Assembly (NCBI GenBank): GCA_049999765.1
Contig: JBNGIQ010009123.1
Coordinates: forward strand, 1 to 64,000
From: Phaeoceros laevis
Lineage: Eukaryota; Anthocerotophyta; Anthocerotopsida; Notothyladales
Reading direction: 5' to 3'
Length of the DNA: 64,000 nucleotides
Of the stretch, positions 54,067 to 64,000 are shown piece by piece. Numbering within the stretch: position 1 is the stretch's first letter; each line of letters opens with the position of its first letter. The position numbers and the translations under genes are program-made. The notes under the pieces were generated by a model. That model had not been told where the DNA came from, searched no databases, and saw only the letters and a list, made by a program, of their open reading frames with translations.

Positions 54067-57000
54067 ATGAGCAGCAGTGGTTTGACAACAATGGCAGCTA
54101 TGACAGCAAACTCTTATGCTCTCAATGATTCTGATAAACTCATCACAAGAAGGTCATCTTCTGAAGAGATTTGTAAGGACAAGTTCATGAACTCCTACAA
54201 TGGCTTGTATATAAGTGATGCTGCTATCAAGGAAAGCCCACCTTTTGTTAGCCGTTCTTCTAGCTTCGTATCCATTAGTTCATATGCAAGAACTCATAAA
54301 AATGAGCCCGGATTTGGAGGAGATGCGTCCGTAGATCCATATCAAATAAGGCTAGATTTTGAAAACTTCAAAAAAGACCATGATAGTGATTGTAGGGAAA
54401 CCATTTCAGATGATTCTTGGAGTGAAGAGTTTTCTAGGGGTGAAGAAGAAAACAAAGAAAACTTGCCAATATCTCCTTCAGTCACCTACTTACAAAAAGG
54501 CAAACAAAAATTGGATGAGCTGCATGAATTTGATAACACTTGCTCATTTGATATTAGCTCAACTAGTACCACCACTTTAAAAGGTCTTGCAAATATTTCT
54601 GCCACTCCTTTAGATGTTGCTTTATCAGGTAGTGTGCAAGATAGCAATCTTGCATTTGTTAGTCTCTCAAATGATGTGCAAAATATGCAAAAAATTGATC
54701 TAGGTACGACAAGTGCTATAGTCGATATGGCTAAACAAAATATGCCTAATTCTAACTCTTGGAGTTCTAGGTCCTCTAGTCCTTCAACCTCCAAGTTTGC
54801 GTTGTTGAGGAACGATCCCCTTGTAAAGAAAAAAAAGGGTAATATAACCATTGGTTCTTCAAGTTATAAGCTACCTCCTCTTGTCACATTTGGTTTTGAA
54901 TCAACTTGTAGTCCTTCTTCAAGTACAAGGACCACAATTGGACCTTCTAGTTCTCTAGGTTTTGGATTTTCCAGTGGTATGCAAAATAATGCAATCAGGG
55001 AATCAGTTGAACTTGATAATCACGCATTTATTTCGAAAGTTAGAGAGGGGAATTGGCAACCTTCTCCAACATTTGATGAATCAAATTACAAGCATATCAC
55101 CAGGGCCGGTGCTGAGTCACATGAACATGATATCAACCAGTTTGACATGCCTTCTAGAACAGGAAGCATTTTTGATGTCGAAAATGCAAGACACTATGAT
55201 AGTGGCCCTGTCTACTATCCTTTTAATCCAAGAAATGTACGGGCTTATTTTTTAGCAGCAAGTAGGGAAATAAATATTGCTTAAGATATCATTTTTTTGA
55301 AATATGTACATAGTGATGAATTTAGTTTACACCTTCTTTGCTCAAGCTCACAGTATGTACTAACAAGGATGAAGAAATACAGGATGGAATCTTAAGAGGT
55401 GACAACCAAGACCTTGAAACTGATAGGTAAGTATATTTGACACCGCCCAGTGCTTTACTTCAACTCAGAGTTATGAATAAGAAAGGGATATATACCATTG
55501 TGACTGCAGACCAAATAGTCAAGGACCAAGAAGGGTTAGAACTCTTTCTGAGCTCAGACGAGTGTCCTCTATTGCTACTTTGGAATCGACTGCGACCATA
55601 GCTATGGCTTTCAATGGTGGTGCTATTTCCTATGATGGGTTTGCAAAAAGCCATTTTGGTGCACATTATAAAGGGTTGTGGCCATTTCGCACCCTCATTC
55701 CAATGCAGAAATTAGTACAATTTTCAAAGGTATATTTAACTAGACAACCTTGCATATCTGTGTGTTGTGCATAGTTGCATATCTTTGAAATGTCCACGAT
55801 CAACTACTCATACTTAATAATATTGTCATTAGGAGTGCATTACAAGGCCACTTCTTCAAACTCTAAGCTCGTCTATGTTGGAAGAGCAAGCTGTAAGAGT
55901 GTTTGCACGTAATTCCAAGCAGTAACCAGCAATCCTTTCTTCTCATATAGTGAAGCTTTTGATTTCTTGACAAAGTTTGAAGAAAATATATAATACTGTA
56001 TTCGATAATGTGATATTATATATTGATCATTTGAATTCTTGATACTTACACATAGATTGTAACCTCCGAGTTGGTATAATAGATCTTTTAGCTTACATGG
56101 GAGATGCTAAACCCCGGTATTCAAACATGGAGCATATTCAACAAATTTTACTAATGGGGATTAAATATAAAAAATTGAGAGATGAAATTTTTTGTCAAAT
56201 ATGCAAACAAACCACAAAAAATTCTTCCAAGTATGTGATTGTAGCAGCCCATATTTTTTCTCTCTATTATTCTTATAAGTTAATTTTTGAAACACAAGTG
56301 TTATTAATATAGCTTTTGCCATTTAATTTTCAATAGACCAAGTAATATGAAAGGGTGGCAAGTAATGGCCTTATGTGTTGGAACCTTTCCTCCATCCAAA
56401 GTGCTGCAACCCTTTTTGGAGTGTCACTTTGAACAGGTTAGGAAACAAATATAGTCTCTCTGTTGACAGTTCAGAGATGGTTCTTGATACAAAATTGACA
56501 CAAAACTAAAAGTAATACTAGACAATATGGACAATACGCGAGTACGCTCTAAATGTTTCAATATTGTATGGCAGTGAACCTGTAAGTCATGAACAGCGTG
56601 AAAAACATTAGTGACTGGATGACAGGTAGCTCAAGGAGCAATAGAGCTAAATTACAATGAGGAAAGAAATCAAGAGATTCCTCCTGGGATTCAAGTACAA
56701 GATTCTCAAGCTTTTGAACCTAAAGAACCTCCAGATCTACAAGGACCATCAAACACAATAGAGGCTGCTTCATATTGTTTAGCTCGACTTCGTAAGCTTG
56801 TTCGTATTGGCCCACGAAATTTGGTTCCTTCAACTACAGAAATACACGCCGTTCAGGTTCAAAATCTCTACAATGACATTGATGTGTCTTGTAATCAGCC
56901 GTAGTTTCCCGAAATATTTTGAAGAAACTATTCTTTGACATACTTGCAGAATATGGAGACAGTCTTCATTAATGTCTATTTTCCAAATGGTACCTACCGG

Positions 57001-58887
57001 GTAGGTTGTAAGCTCAGTGAAAATGATTAAATATTAGATGTCAACTACAATACTTAATTGTGCACATTGTATTTCAGGAGATGATGTTAGAGACTTCTTC
57101 TATAGTTGATGAAGTAGTAATGGAACTTGTTGAGCTTATTGGACTTTCTAATGTTCGATATTTTGGAATTTTTGAAGAAAGCAAAAGAGGTATACATGAT
57201 ACAAAGTTTGGTTAAGATGCATGTAATACAACCAGTATTTGAGTTATTATTAAAATAACATTAAAATTATTTGAGCTTCTAAAAAAATGTGATGGCAGTT
57301 CAAAAACTTCTTTGCAAAAAAGCTTTTATATTAGAGGTGCAAAATGGATGGAGTGGAAGAANNNNNNNNNNNNNNNNNNNNNNNNNNNNNNNNNNNNNNN
57401 NNNNNNNNNNNNNNNNNNNNNNNNNNNNNNNNNNNNNNNNNNNNNNNNNNNNNNNNNNNNNACTACTATGGAAAAATATTTTAGACATAGCAATAAAAAT
57501 ACGTTGTGAAAAGTATTTGCCCAAAAAGTTTCAAAAGATAAAAGATGAAGATAATGTGGCTGATGGCAAGTCTCAAGACGATTTCAACCATGCTTATCAT
57601 GAATCTAACCATTCACATGGTTCAAGTAGGGAAGAAGTAAGATTTCTATTTAAGCGTAAGCTATTTATTGAGGATGCATCTGAGTGGCCACAACATGTGA
57701 AAGATGAAGTTGCCAATTTTGACTATTTTCAGGTAAAAAAAGCACAAAGGAGTATCTATATATAAATATATGGAAATATTATCTAAATAATATATAGAAA
57801 GGATATCTATTCAAACATTGTGGTTGTAGGCAGTATATGATGTGGTAAGTGGTGTCTATCCTTTACCAGAAAGTGACACTTTAATGTTGGCGGCATTGCA
57901 ACTTCGGGTTGATTGTGTACTATATCAAATGTCTCTAGAAGCTATTGAGTAAGTTCTTTCTTACGATTCTCTACTTGTGTTGATAAAAATTTATGCGCAA
58001 ATTCTGACTTGCGAAGTTCTGATAGGAGCTTAGATGTCCATAAGTATGGACCTATACACTATGTGACCAATAATGAAGGAGATTGGAGAGAAGCATTATT
58101 GAAAACATATCATGCACTTCCTGTAACTACTAGTTTAGCTATCTGTAAGAATGACTATATGAAGTACTTGCAAACCCGTTGTCCTCTATATGGATCGACA
58201 TGGTTTTATGTTCAGGCAAGTCAATCTTATACTAAAGAACCTAAAAGAAAAACCTAGTCTTTACGATACGCCTATTAACATGTTTGTTTCTTGTTCCATA
58301 TAAACAGCAAAAAGCTGATCCAAGATTGCCAAATGAGCTATTCATATCCATAAATGCACTAGGAGTATCATTTATTCAAATAGAACCCAAGGCAAGTGTT
58401 AATTCTGTATTGACACAATGTATGTAATAAGTAGTTTGGAGAAATGCAAGTCAAAATGACTAGAAAAATAGAAAGAATGATTTACATACTTTGCGCAACA
58501 TCATAATTCATGTAATTTGAAATGTAGGAGCCACTACTCTATATGCGTTTTACTGAAATTTGTAGTTGGGGTCATTCTCCTACTTCTTTTTCTTTGGTTA
58601 CAGGAAATATGTAAGCTTGCATGTTTAATATTTCAAATAGATTAAAAACTTGTATATTTGATTGTGATTTTCATAAACGCCCAAAATGGTTTTCTTTGTA
58701 GGACTTACAATCAAGATCATCGGTTCATTACCACACAAGTACTCTAATTGACAAGTTTATATATTTATTACAACTTATGTATTTTATATGGTATAATTGG
58801 ATGTTAATAATTATTGTATGTGTGCAGGGTTCAGAAATTGGTGGTGTTATTCACCAATATGTAAATCTATTACAGTATGAAATGTAG
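54067..58887 (+). CDS. MyTH4-FERM protein without visible motor domain
   Basis: MyTH4-FERM tandems bind microtubules and membrane cargo in some myosins and in the plant kinesin KCBP. A long first exon (in-frame ATG 54067; to about 55233) encodes some 390 Ser-rich residues without a known domain. Short exons follow: CTNKDEEIQDGILRGDNQ (about 55356-55425), RRVRTLSELRRVSS...PMQKLVQFSK (55510-55728), ECITRPLLQTLSSSMLEEQAVRVF (about 55833-55907), and the MyTH4 block LLAYMGDAKPRY...KLRDEIFCQICKQTTKN (56059-56232) with WQVMALCVGTFPPSK (56336-56438). FERM exons run from 56950 onward: FLFKRKLFIED, YPLPESDTLMLAALQLRVD, ALGVSFIQIEPKEPLLYMRF and IGGVIHQYVNLLQYE, stop 58885-58887. A 100-N gap (57362-57461) interrupts one exon. 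More AT-rich than the neighbouring genes. The reading frame is open upstream to about 53956 behind a TAG acceptor-like site, so an earlier exon is possible. Confidence 0.8.
57362..57461. other. Assembly gap (100 N) inside MyTH4-FERM gene
   Basis: Run of N between the start of an F1/F2-lobe exon (VQKLLCKKAFILEVQNGWSG) and its continuation (LLWKNILDIAIKIRCEKYL). Confidence 0.95.
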
Positions 58888-59331
58888 TATGAAGTTTGTA
58901 GAATTTGACATTCTGTACACCAAAATTTAGGTTCTATGTGATTGTACGATATTTGTATATGAGTTTTTTACATTCTTGTACGTTTCTTAAAATTAAAGAT
59001 TAAATATAAAAATAATTGTTATAAAGTTTACAAAGGCCAAGAGTAATAAAGGATCAAATTTAATATGATATTGTACAATTTAAACTTTAAAACCTGCAGA
59101 AATAAACACTCTACCACATTACCACATTATTAGTTCCCCTTTTCTTAGGAATTATCAAAATAATAATGGCAATTATGGTTATTGTGACGTTAGTATTGGC
59201 TTAATGGTCGTCAACTAGGTTATGACGATAACACTCGTTAGGAGCGGTTAGCTTCACAGTTAAGCCCCTGGACGAGCCCAAACACGTTCGGGAAGAAGAC
59301 AGCACGAGGAGCACGAGCCTTGGGCGTTTCC
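58888..59331. other. Intergenic, AT-rich to GC-rich transition
   Basis: 3' flank of the MyTH4-FERM gene and promoter of the ACBP/kelch gene. No gene seen. Confidence 0.6.
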
Positions 59332-61590
59332 ATGGCGGACGCAAGCTCTTCGGCGGCCGCCAGCGGCCGGATGGCTATACCGTTCGACCGCTCACTGTCA
59401 CAGCTGCAAAGCTTGCCGTATCCGGACCGCTTCTTTGTTGCCGCTCGATACGTGGGGTTGGGAATGTCCGCTCAGGACGACGTCCAGCAGCACACCCCTC
59501 CTGGGCTTTCAGACGAGACCAAATTGTTGCTCTACTCGCTCTACCAGCAAGCCACCAAGGGGCCGTGTAAGGATCCTAAGCCTAGCCGCTGGAATATGGT
59601 GGAGCAGGCCAAGTGGACGAGCTGGGAGCGACTAAAAGACGTTGCACCCCCGGAAGCTATGCGACTCTTTGTGCGCACTCTTGAAGAACAGGATTCAGAA
59701 TGGTACCACAAGGCAGAGCCGCAGCTGTTGGGGCCTGCGGAGAGTAGTCAGGGCAGCGCGGATCTGTCGAGGAGGGCTGCTGGCCTGGATCGCGGCGGGC
59801 AATTGGATGAGCAGGGATTGGTGGGAGCGGATTTGTTGTCCTCCTCCAGCACGACTGAGCAGCATCAAGAAACGGGATCCCTCCCTGAGGGCCGTGTCGG
59901 GGCTACAAACGGCGGTACCGCAAGAACGGGCGGGCAAGGGCTGGATCAGGTGGATCAGGGTTTTCACTCTGAGTCGTTGTCTTTGACGAATGGTAGCAAT
60001 GCTGTGAACGGGAGTCCAAGAAAAATCCGGCACAAGCACGGTGTAGGGGCTGGTATCCGTGCTTTGGCGGTTGTCAATGAGTGGATCTCTGTAGCTTGCA
60101 GTGGTTACAGGCCAGCAGGACGCTACCAGCATGCAGCCGCAGCTATAGACGACAAATTGTTTGTTGTAGGTGGCAATCACAATGGTCGGCTTTTGAATGA
60201 CGTGCAGGTGCTGGATCTCACCAATTTGAAATGGACCAAGGTGGACAACAAGCGCTCAACTGCTTCCCTGTCCTCTTTGGCAGATGCTCAGGACTGGCTG
60301 CCTCCTTGTGCGGGACATTCACTCATTCGGGATGGTGACAAACTCCTTTCAGTAGCCGGCCATACGAGAACCGCATCTGAAACGGTAGTGGTGCATTCTT
60401 TTGACCTATACACACAGTCGTGGTCACTTCTTCCAGTATTAGGATCTGCTCCAGTGGCAAGAGGAGGCCAAACAGTAACTAAGAGGGACTCGACACTGAT
60501 TGTGTTCGGTGGGGAAGATTTCAAGAGGAGGCTGCTGAATGATCTGTGCATTTTGGATCTGGAAGCCCAAGTCTGGGAAATGGTGGATACTGCTGGAACT
60601 CCTCCTTCACCACGTACGGGGCACACTGCTGCTTTGTACGCTGATAGGTACCTCCTAGTTTTCGGCGGGGGTTCTCATTCTAGATGCTACAATGATTTAC
60701 ACATACTGGACTTGCAAAGCATGGAATGGACGGAGGCTCAACCACAAGGCTCTGTTCCGACAGCTCGGTCAGGGCATGCAGGATTCGTGGTGGGCAACAA
60801 CTGGTACATCGTTGGTGGCGGAGACAACAAAAGCGGCATACCTGAAACCTTGGTTTTGGACATGTCGACACTTACTTGGTCTGAAGTCGTCAGGGTTGAG
60901 TCATCGTCATCTATAGCTGCCGAGGGTTTAAGCGTTGTAGCTGTACCTGAAGGTGATGCGGTATTCCTGCTTGCTTACGGAGGCTACAACGGCCGGTTTG
61001 CAAGCGATGTGCATGTTCTAAAGGCAACTCAGCCTACCAGGCCGAAACCAAAGCTGATAAAATCATCGTCGGCTGCTGCTGCTGCTGCTTCTGCGGCATC
61101 TGCAGTGGCTGCCAAGAATGGGCTGTCCCCTACAAGCAGCTTGGATGGTCCTTCCACAGCGTTGTTTGGAGCTTCACGGAAGCAGGTATATGAAAGTGGT
61201 AACAGCACTCATGATGGCAAAGCAAGGTATGAGGGACGGGTACACACTCAAGAAGAACTGTTGGCAGCCCTAGGTGAAATCTCCAAGTTGAAGCAGGAAC
61301 TAACAGAATCACAGTCCCAAGCGTTAGAATATAAAGAGCAGCTGGTATCTGTTCGCTCACAACTGGAGGCGGAGTCCTCAAGATGCTTTCATTTAGAGGT
61401 GGAACTGTCACAATTAAGACAGACACTGCAGGCAGTGGAAGAGCTGAAGGTGGAATTGGACATACTGCGGAGACAAAAAGCTGTAGATGAAGCTGCTGCA
61501 GCTGCTATTGCTGCTGAAGGGCAGGACGAGTCACAAAAGCAGTCTACGGGACTTTGGGGATGGTGGCTGGCAGGTGAGAGTAGGTCATAG
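59332..61590 (+). CDS. Acyl-CoA-binding domain/kelch-repeat protein (class IV ACBP, ACBP4/5-like)
   Basis: 752 residues in one exon from the ATG at 59332 (MADASSSAAASG); the frame extends four codons upstream only via a non-ATG codon. The N-terminal acyl-CoA-binding domain (about residues 15-125) has YPDRFFVAARYVG, LLLYSLYQQATKGPC and EQAKWTSWERLKD; it binds acyl-CoA esters for cytosolic lipid transport. A six-blade kelch propeller follows (about 260-570), with signatures such as GGNHNGRLLNDVQVLDL, VFGGEDFKRRLLNDLCILDL and VFGGGSHSRCYNDLHILDL. The C-terminus is a coiled coil (LAALGEISKLKQELTESQ...LSQLRQTLQAVEELKVELDILRRQK) ending GLWGWWLAGESRS. Domain order equals plant class IV ACBPs. Canonical ligand residues Lys32 and Tyr73 are Gln and Phe here, as in that class. 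Confidence 0.95.
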   Translation: MADASSSAAASGRMAIPFDRSLSQLQSLPYPDRFFVAARYVGLGMSAQDDVQQHTPPGLSDETKLLLYSLYQQATKGPCKDPKPSRWNMVEQAKWTSWERLKDVAPPEAMRLFVRTLEEQDSEWYHKAEPQLLGPAESSQGSADLSRRAAGLDRGGQLDEQGLVGADLLSSSSTTEQHQETGSLPEGRVGATNGGTARTGGQGLDQVDQGFHSESLSLTNGSNAVNGSPRKIRHKHGVGAGIRALAVVNEWISVACSGYRPAGRYQHAAAAIDDKLFVVGGNHNGRLLNDVQVLDLTNLKWTKVDNKRSTASLSSLADAQDWLPPCAGHSLIRDGDKLLSVAGHTRTASETVVVHSFDLYTQSWSLLPVLGSAPVARGGQTVTKRDSTLIVFGGEDFKRRLLNDLCILDLEAQVWEMVDTAGTPPSPRTGHTAALYADRYLLVFGGGSHSRCYNDLHILDLQSMEWTEAQPQGSVPTARSGHAGFVVGNNWYIVGGGDNKSGIPETLVLDMSTLTWSEVVRVESSSSIAAEGLSVVAVPEGDAVFLLAYGGYNGRFASDVHVLKATQPTRPKPKLIKSSSAAAAAASAASAVAAKNGLSPTSSLDGPSTALFGASRKQVYESGNSTHDGKARYEGRVHTQEELLAALGEISKLKQELTESQSQALEYKEQLVSVRSQLEAESSRCFHLEVELSQLRQTLQAVEELKVELDILRRQKAVDEAAAAAIAAEGQDESQKQSTGLWGWWLAGESRS

Positions 61591-62625
61591 TGGGTGTAGC
61601 AGCAGAAGCTGGTATTCTTCGCGTATCCTATTGTTCGAACAAGAGTTGTAAATAAGAGGCTAATTTTTTTAGCAGGACATCCGTGCTCAGCAGACTTTAT
61701 TCACAATTTACGTGGATGGCGGTTCTGACTTGAAAATTTGAGTTGGCTGCCCTGTGTACATGATTCCACTGCAAACTTGTCCTGAGCCGTCATCAGGAAA
61801 CTGAAAGTCTCGATTTTGAGAACGTGCGGGCTCACAGTCTATGTTTTCTTTTAGGCAAGCGGGCATGCGACAAGAGACTTGCCTTCCGAAGCAAGTCCAC
61901 AAAAACTCAGTTTCTATTCCTCATTTATGTTGTGAATCTATATGTGGTATGTTGTGAAGAAATCTGGTTTTGCAGTGAAACAGAATTGATGCCTGCCTTA
62001 CAATTTAACGAGACTCATCTTCAGTCCTGACACCGTAACGTTGAAGCTGGTGGATCGCTAGCAAAGTGAAGAGTGGACTAGTAGAGTCATAAAAAACACG
62101 TGGTGGCATCGACCTGGCCATCAGCAGGGCTCCATCAGTCAAGCTTCAAGTCACCAAGCTGCAGATGTAAATGACGAGCTCTGCTATTGCTGCCATATGG
62201 TCCACTATGGTCCAGGTAGAGGAGACAGAGAAAATGTCAGCCCTCTCTCCAGCAACTTATTTTTGCCGATGAGAGACTCAGTGGAGCACGTCTACCTGGC
62301 CCAAGGCATCGACGATAGGCATGTCAAGTAGGAAAGACACAACAAGACACACGTGGCGCAGAGTGTGGTGGAGCATCTCCCTTTCCAGCTGCCGCCAACC
62401 TTTTCCAGCACATATCCAATTCTAATCCTTGAAGACCAGGTCGCTTGGTCCTTCTTGCTCCCGCTCATGGGGGAGTTGCAAATATAACTTGGGCACAAGC
62501 AACAACATACGTTGTGCAAGGCCAGCCCAAACGATGCAGCAGTTTCTGCAGAGCAATCTAGATCTCACCCTCTTCCCAACACCAACTTTTGAAGCTTGTG
62601 GAGAAGCTGGCAGTTGAAGGCTACT
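61591..62625. other. 3' region of ACBP/kelch gene, no further gene
   Basis: Overlapping short open frames on both strands show no family similarity. Sequence composition is moderate; no clear repeats. Confidence 0.5.
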
Positions 62626-62719
62626 GGAAAGCTCTTGGAGAGTGGTATTGTTGGCGAGTGCATTGGTGCAAGCCAACGCCACCGCACTCGTCAACAATCC
62701 CATTTCCCGAAAGCCTTCT
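62626..62719. ncRNA. Near-perfect 94-nt hairpin, miRNA-precursor-like
   Basis: Two 43-nt arms (62626-62668 and 62677-62719) around an 8-nt loop pair without bulges: 37 of 43 positions form Watson-Crick or G-U pairs. The inner 15 bp at 62647-62661 with 62684-62698 are broken only by one G-U. Mismatches fall at 62630, 62634, 62639, 62646 and 62662-62663. Length, symmetry and few mismatches match plant miRNA foldbacks. The arms match no conserved plant miRNA I know. The minus strand reads ALANNTTLQELSS, reminiscent of RI-type leucine-rich repeats, so the hairpin may stem from an inverted duplication of an LRR gene. Either strand could be transcribed. Confidence 0.4.
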
Positions 62720-64000
62720 CCTAAGCTGACCTCGTCTCCTTTGCCTTGCCTGATCCTTCCTGAGACGTTGCACGTTCTCTATTCTAATACGCATTTGGCT
62801 AACACGACGAGTACTAGTTTGTTGGCAGGTGTCCCACTCTCAGCGTCTTACGGGCATAGGATTCCCGTGAGTTGCTGCACAGCGACACGCTGATGGCAGG
62901 CCGGTTGCTGCAATGAAGTTCCAAGCTCAGGCCAGCTAGTGCACGTGAGCTCGCCTTTCGTCCGGGTACTTTCTTCCTTCCTTTGGGCTTTGGGTGGTAG
63001 AATGGCTGTCATTCTAGCCGTTGTGGAAGAGAGGTCCCCTTGGGTCTGAGCAGGAGGTGGGAGGGCCATTACGCTCCTCTGTTTCGCGAGAAGTGATGTA
63101 TCCTTCCAGGCGGAGCAGGAGGAACACCTTCTGTATAGTTCAGGACACGTTTTCTGACTAGTCTGGATTCGCATGTGGAATTGCAAGCTTTCACATGCCC
63201 TTCGCTGTCCTTGCTGCCTGCTTGGTTGGCTACCTCAGATCGTGCAACTTCTGTCATTCCCAAGGAGGCGGCAGGGGCAGAGAAGGGCGTGTAGAGGTGC
63301 CACATGCTCTGGGAGGCATTGTGTTGATTACTGATGACTTTGAAGGGCATTTTGCAGAGTAGTTGTGGAGTCCAGGTCAATCTCGCAAGTCCACTTACGC
63401 AGCTTCTCGGCTTCAATCGTGGGGATGCAGGCGTACCATGTTTGTGAGAATGAGAATCCACTCAGTGACTGTTGTCCCAAGCGTTTGCCTCGGGCGTGTC
63501 TGACACTAGGAGAGAAAGGGGAGACAGTGAAAAGTCTGCAGTAAGGTGGAGCGGAAGACATTGCGCGAAGTAGACTTCCTAGGGACCCCAGTTTTGTTCA
63601 TGAGAACTGTAGGATACAGAGTCCGGAAGACACTGTTGTTTTTAGTGACAGCTACACAATTCGTGTGATTTGGATGGCAGTTTATTCAGTTTAGCATGTG
63701 CTTCACTCTTGCTGGCTCCATGACGGACACTCGAGCGATATTCACTGTTGTGACTCCCAAGTACTGTACACGATGCTCGCCGCAGGTTAAAACCGCTGCT
63801 AACTACTACATCATAAAACAAGCGTTTTCGTTACACAAACTGTGCCACGTTCAGAGCTACCTCGTCCAGCTTCTATAGTTGAAACACTTTAGACGAGCCT
63901 CCTTTACCCGTTCTGGGGAACTTCAGCTGTCTATTCACGTTGGTACTCTTACAACTTAAGTCGGGGGACCCCGGAATTCAGCAGCAAACAAACCATCCAG
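62720..64000. other. No gene recognised
   Basis: Short open frames on both strands (for example 63069-63461 minus) lack domains, signal peptides or consistent codon use. The neighbouring gene presumably lies beyond the window. Confidence 0.5.

Noticed and set aside
62422-62703. Minus-strand ORF with NNTTLQEL as an NLR/LRR gene
   Set aside because: Only one LRR-like unit is visible and it lies inside the hairpin; flanks have no further LRR or NB-ARC motifs, so it is at most a derived fragment.

Overview
This is nuclear genomic DNA from a land plant. Introns are mostly 80-400 bp with GT-AG borders, several encoded proteins are plant-specific (thylakoid rhodanese-like protein, plastid Cu/Zn superoxide dismutase, a TAXIMIN-type peptide, a BPA1-like RRM protein, a class IV acyl-CoA-binding/kelch protein), and there is a very long DYW-type PPR protein. 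I infer a seedless plant (bryophyte or lycophyte grade) from the high gene density, the short introns and the young, nearly identical PLS repeats of the PPR gene. The species cannot be fixed from the sequence alone. Six runs of N are assembly gaps.

Layout. 1-2.1 kb: 5' part of an SBT2-type subtilase (-), cut by the window edge. 3.0-6.5 kb: AFG1-like mitochondrial ATPase (-) with a C-terminal EF-hand pair. 7.2-9.4 kb: conserved plant protein of unknown function (+). 10.3-11.0 kb: small DnaJ-type zinc-finger protein (-). 11.3-13.7 kb: PDIL2-type protein disulfide isomerase (-), divergent from a BPA1-like RRM gene (+) at 14.2-15.6 kb. 16.4-20.5 kb: MCRS1-like FHA protein (-), divergent from a NIFK/Nop15-like nucleolar RRM gene (+) at 21.2-23.1 kb. 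23.6-27.8 kb: USP-type deubiquitinase (-). 29.4-33.3 kb: DYW PPR editing factor (-). 33.9-34.8 kb: RBM7-like RRM protein (-), divergent from a small acidic protein (+). 36.8-38.3 kb: intronless cytosolic pyruvate kinase (+). 38.6 kb: tRNA-Ala-like gene.

From 38.7 to 44.8 kb the sequence is AT-rich and repeat-laden: tandem repeats, a 25-bp minisatellite, a MITE-like element, tRNA-derived SINE-like heads, and one small secreted Cys-rich ORF. Genes resume with plastid CSD2 (+), a TAXIMIN-like peptide (+), TROL (-) and a rhomboid protein (-) up to 52.1 kb. A second AT-rich block (52.3-54.0 kb) holds another copy of the MITE. It is followed by an AT-rich, many-exon gene (54-58.9 kb) for a MyTH4-FERM protein in which I see no motor domain, then an intronless ACBP/kelch gene (59.3-61.6 kb). 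The last 2.4 kb contain no recognisable gene but do hold a 94-nt near-perfect hairpin resembling a plant miRNA precursor.

The genes do not form one pathway; this is ordinary euchromatin with several divergent pairs sharing short promoters. The observations most worth following are the MyTH4-FERM gene without a visible kinesin or myosin head, the AFG1-EF-hand fusion, the hairpin at 62.6-62.7 kb, the expanded PLS array, the stop-free 123-nt intron in the TAXIMIN gene, and the secreted Cys-rich orphan.
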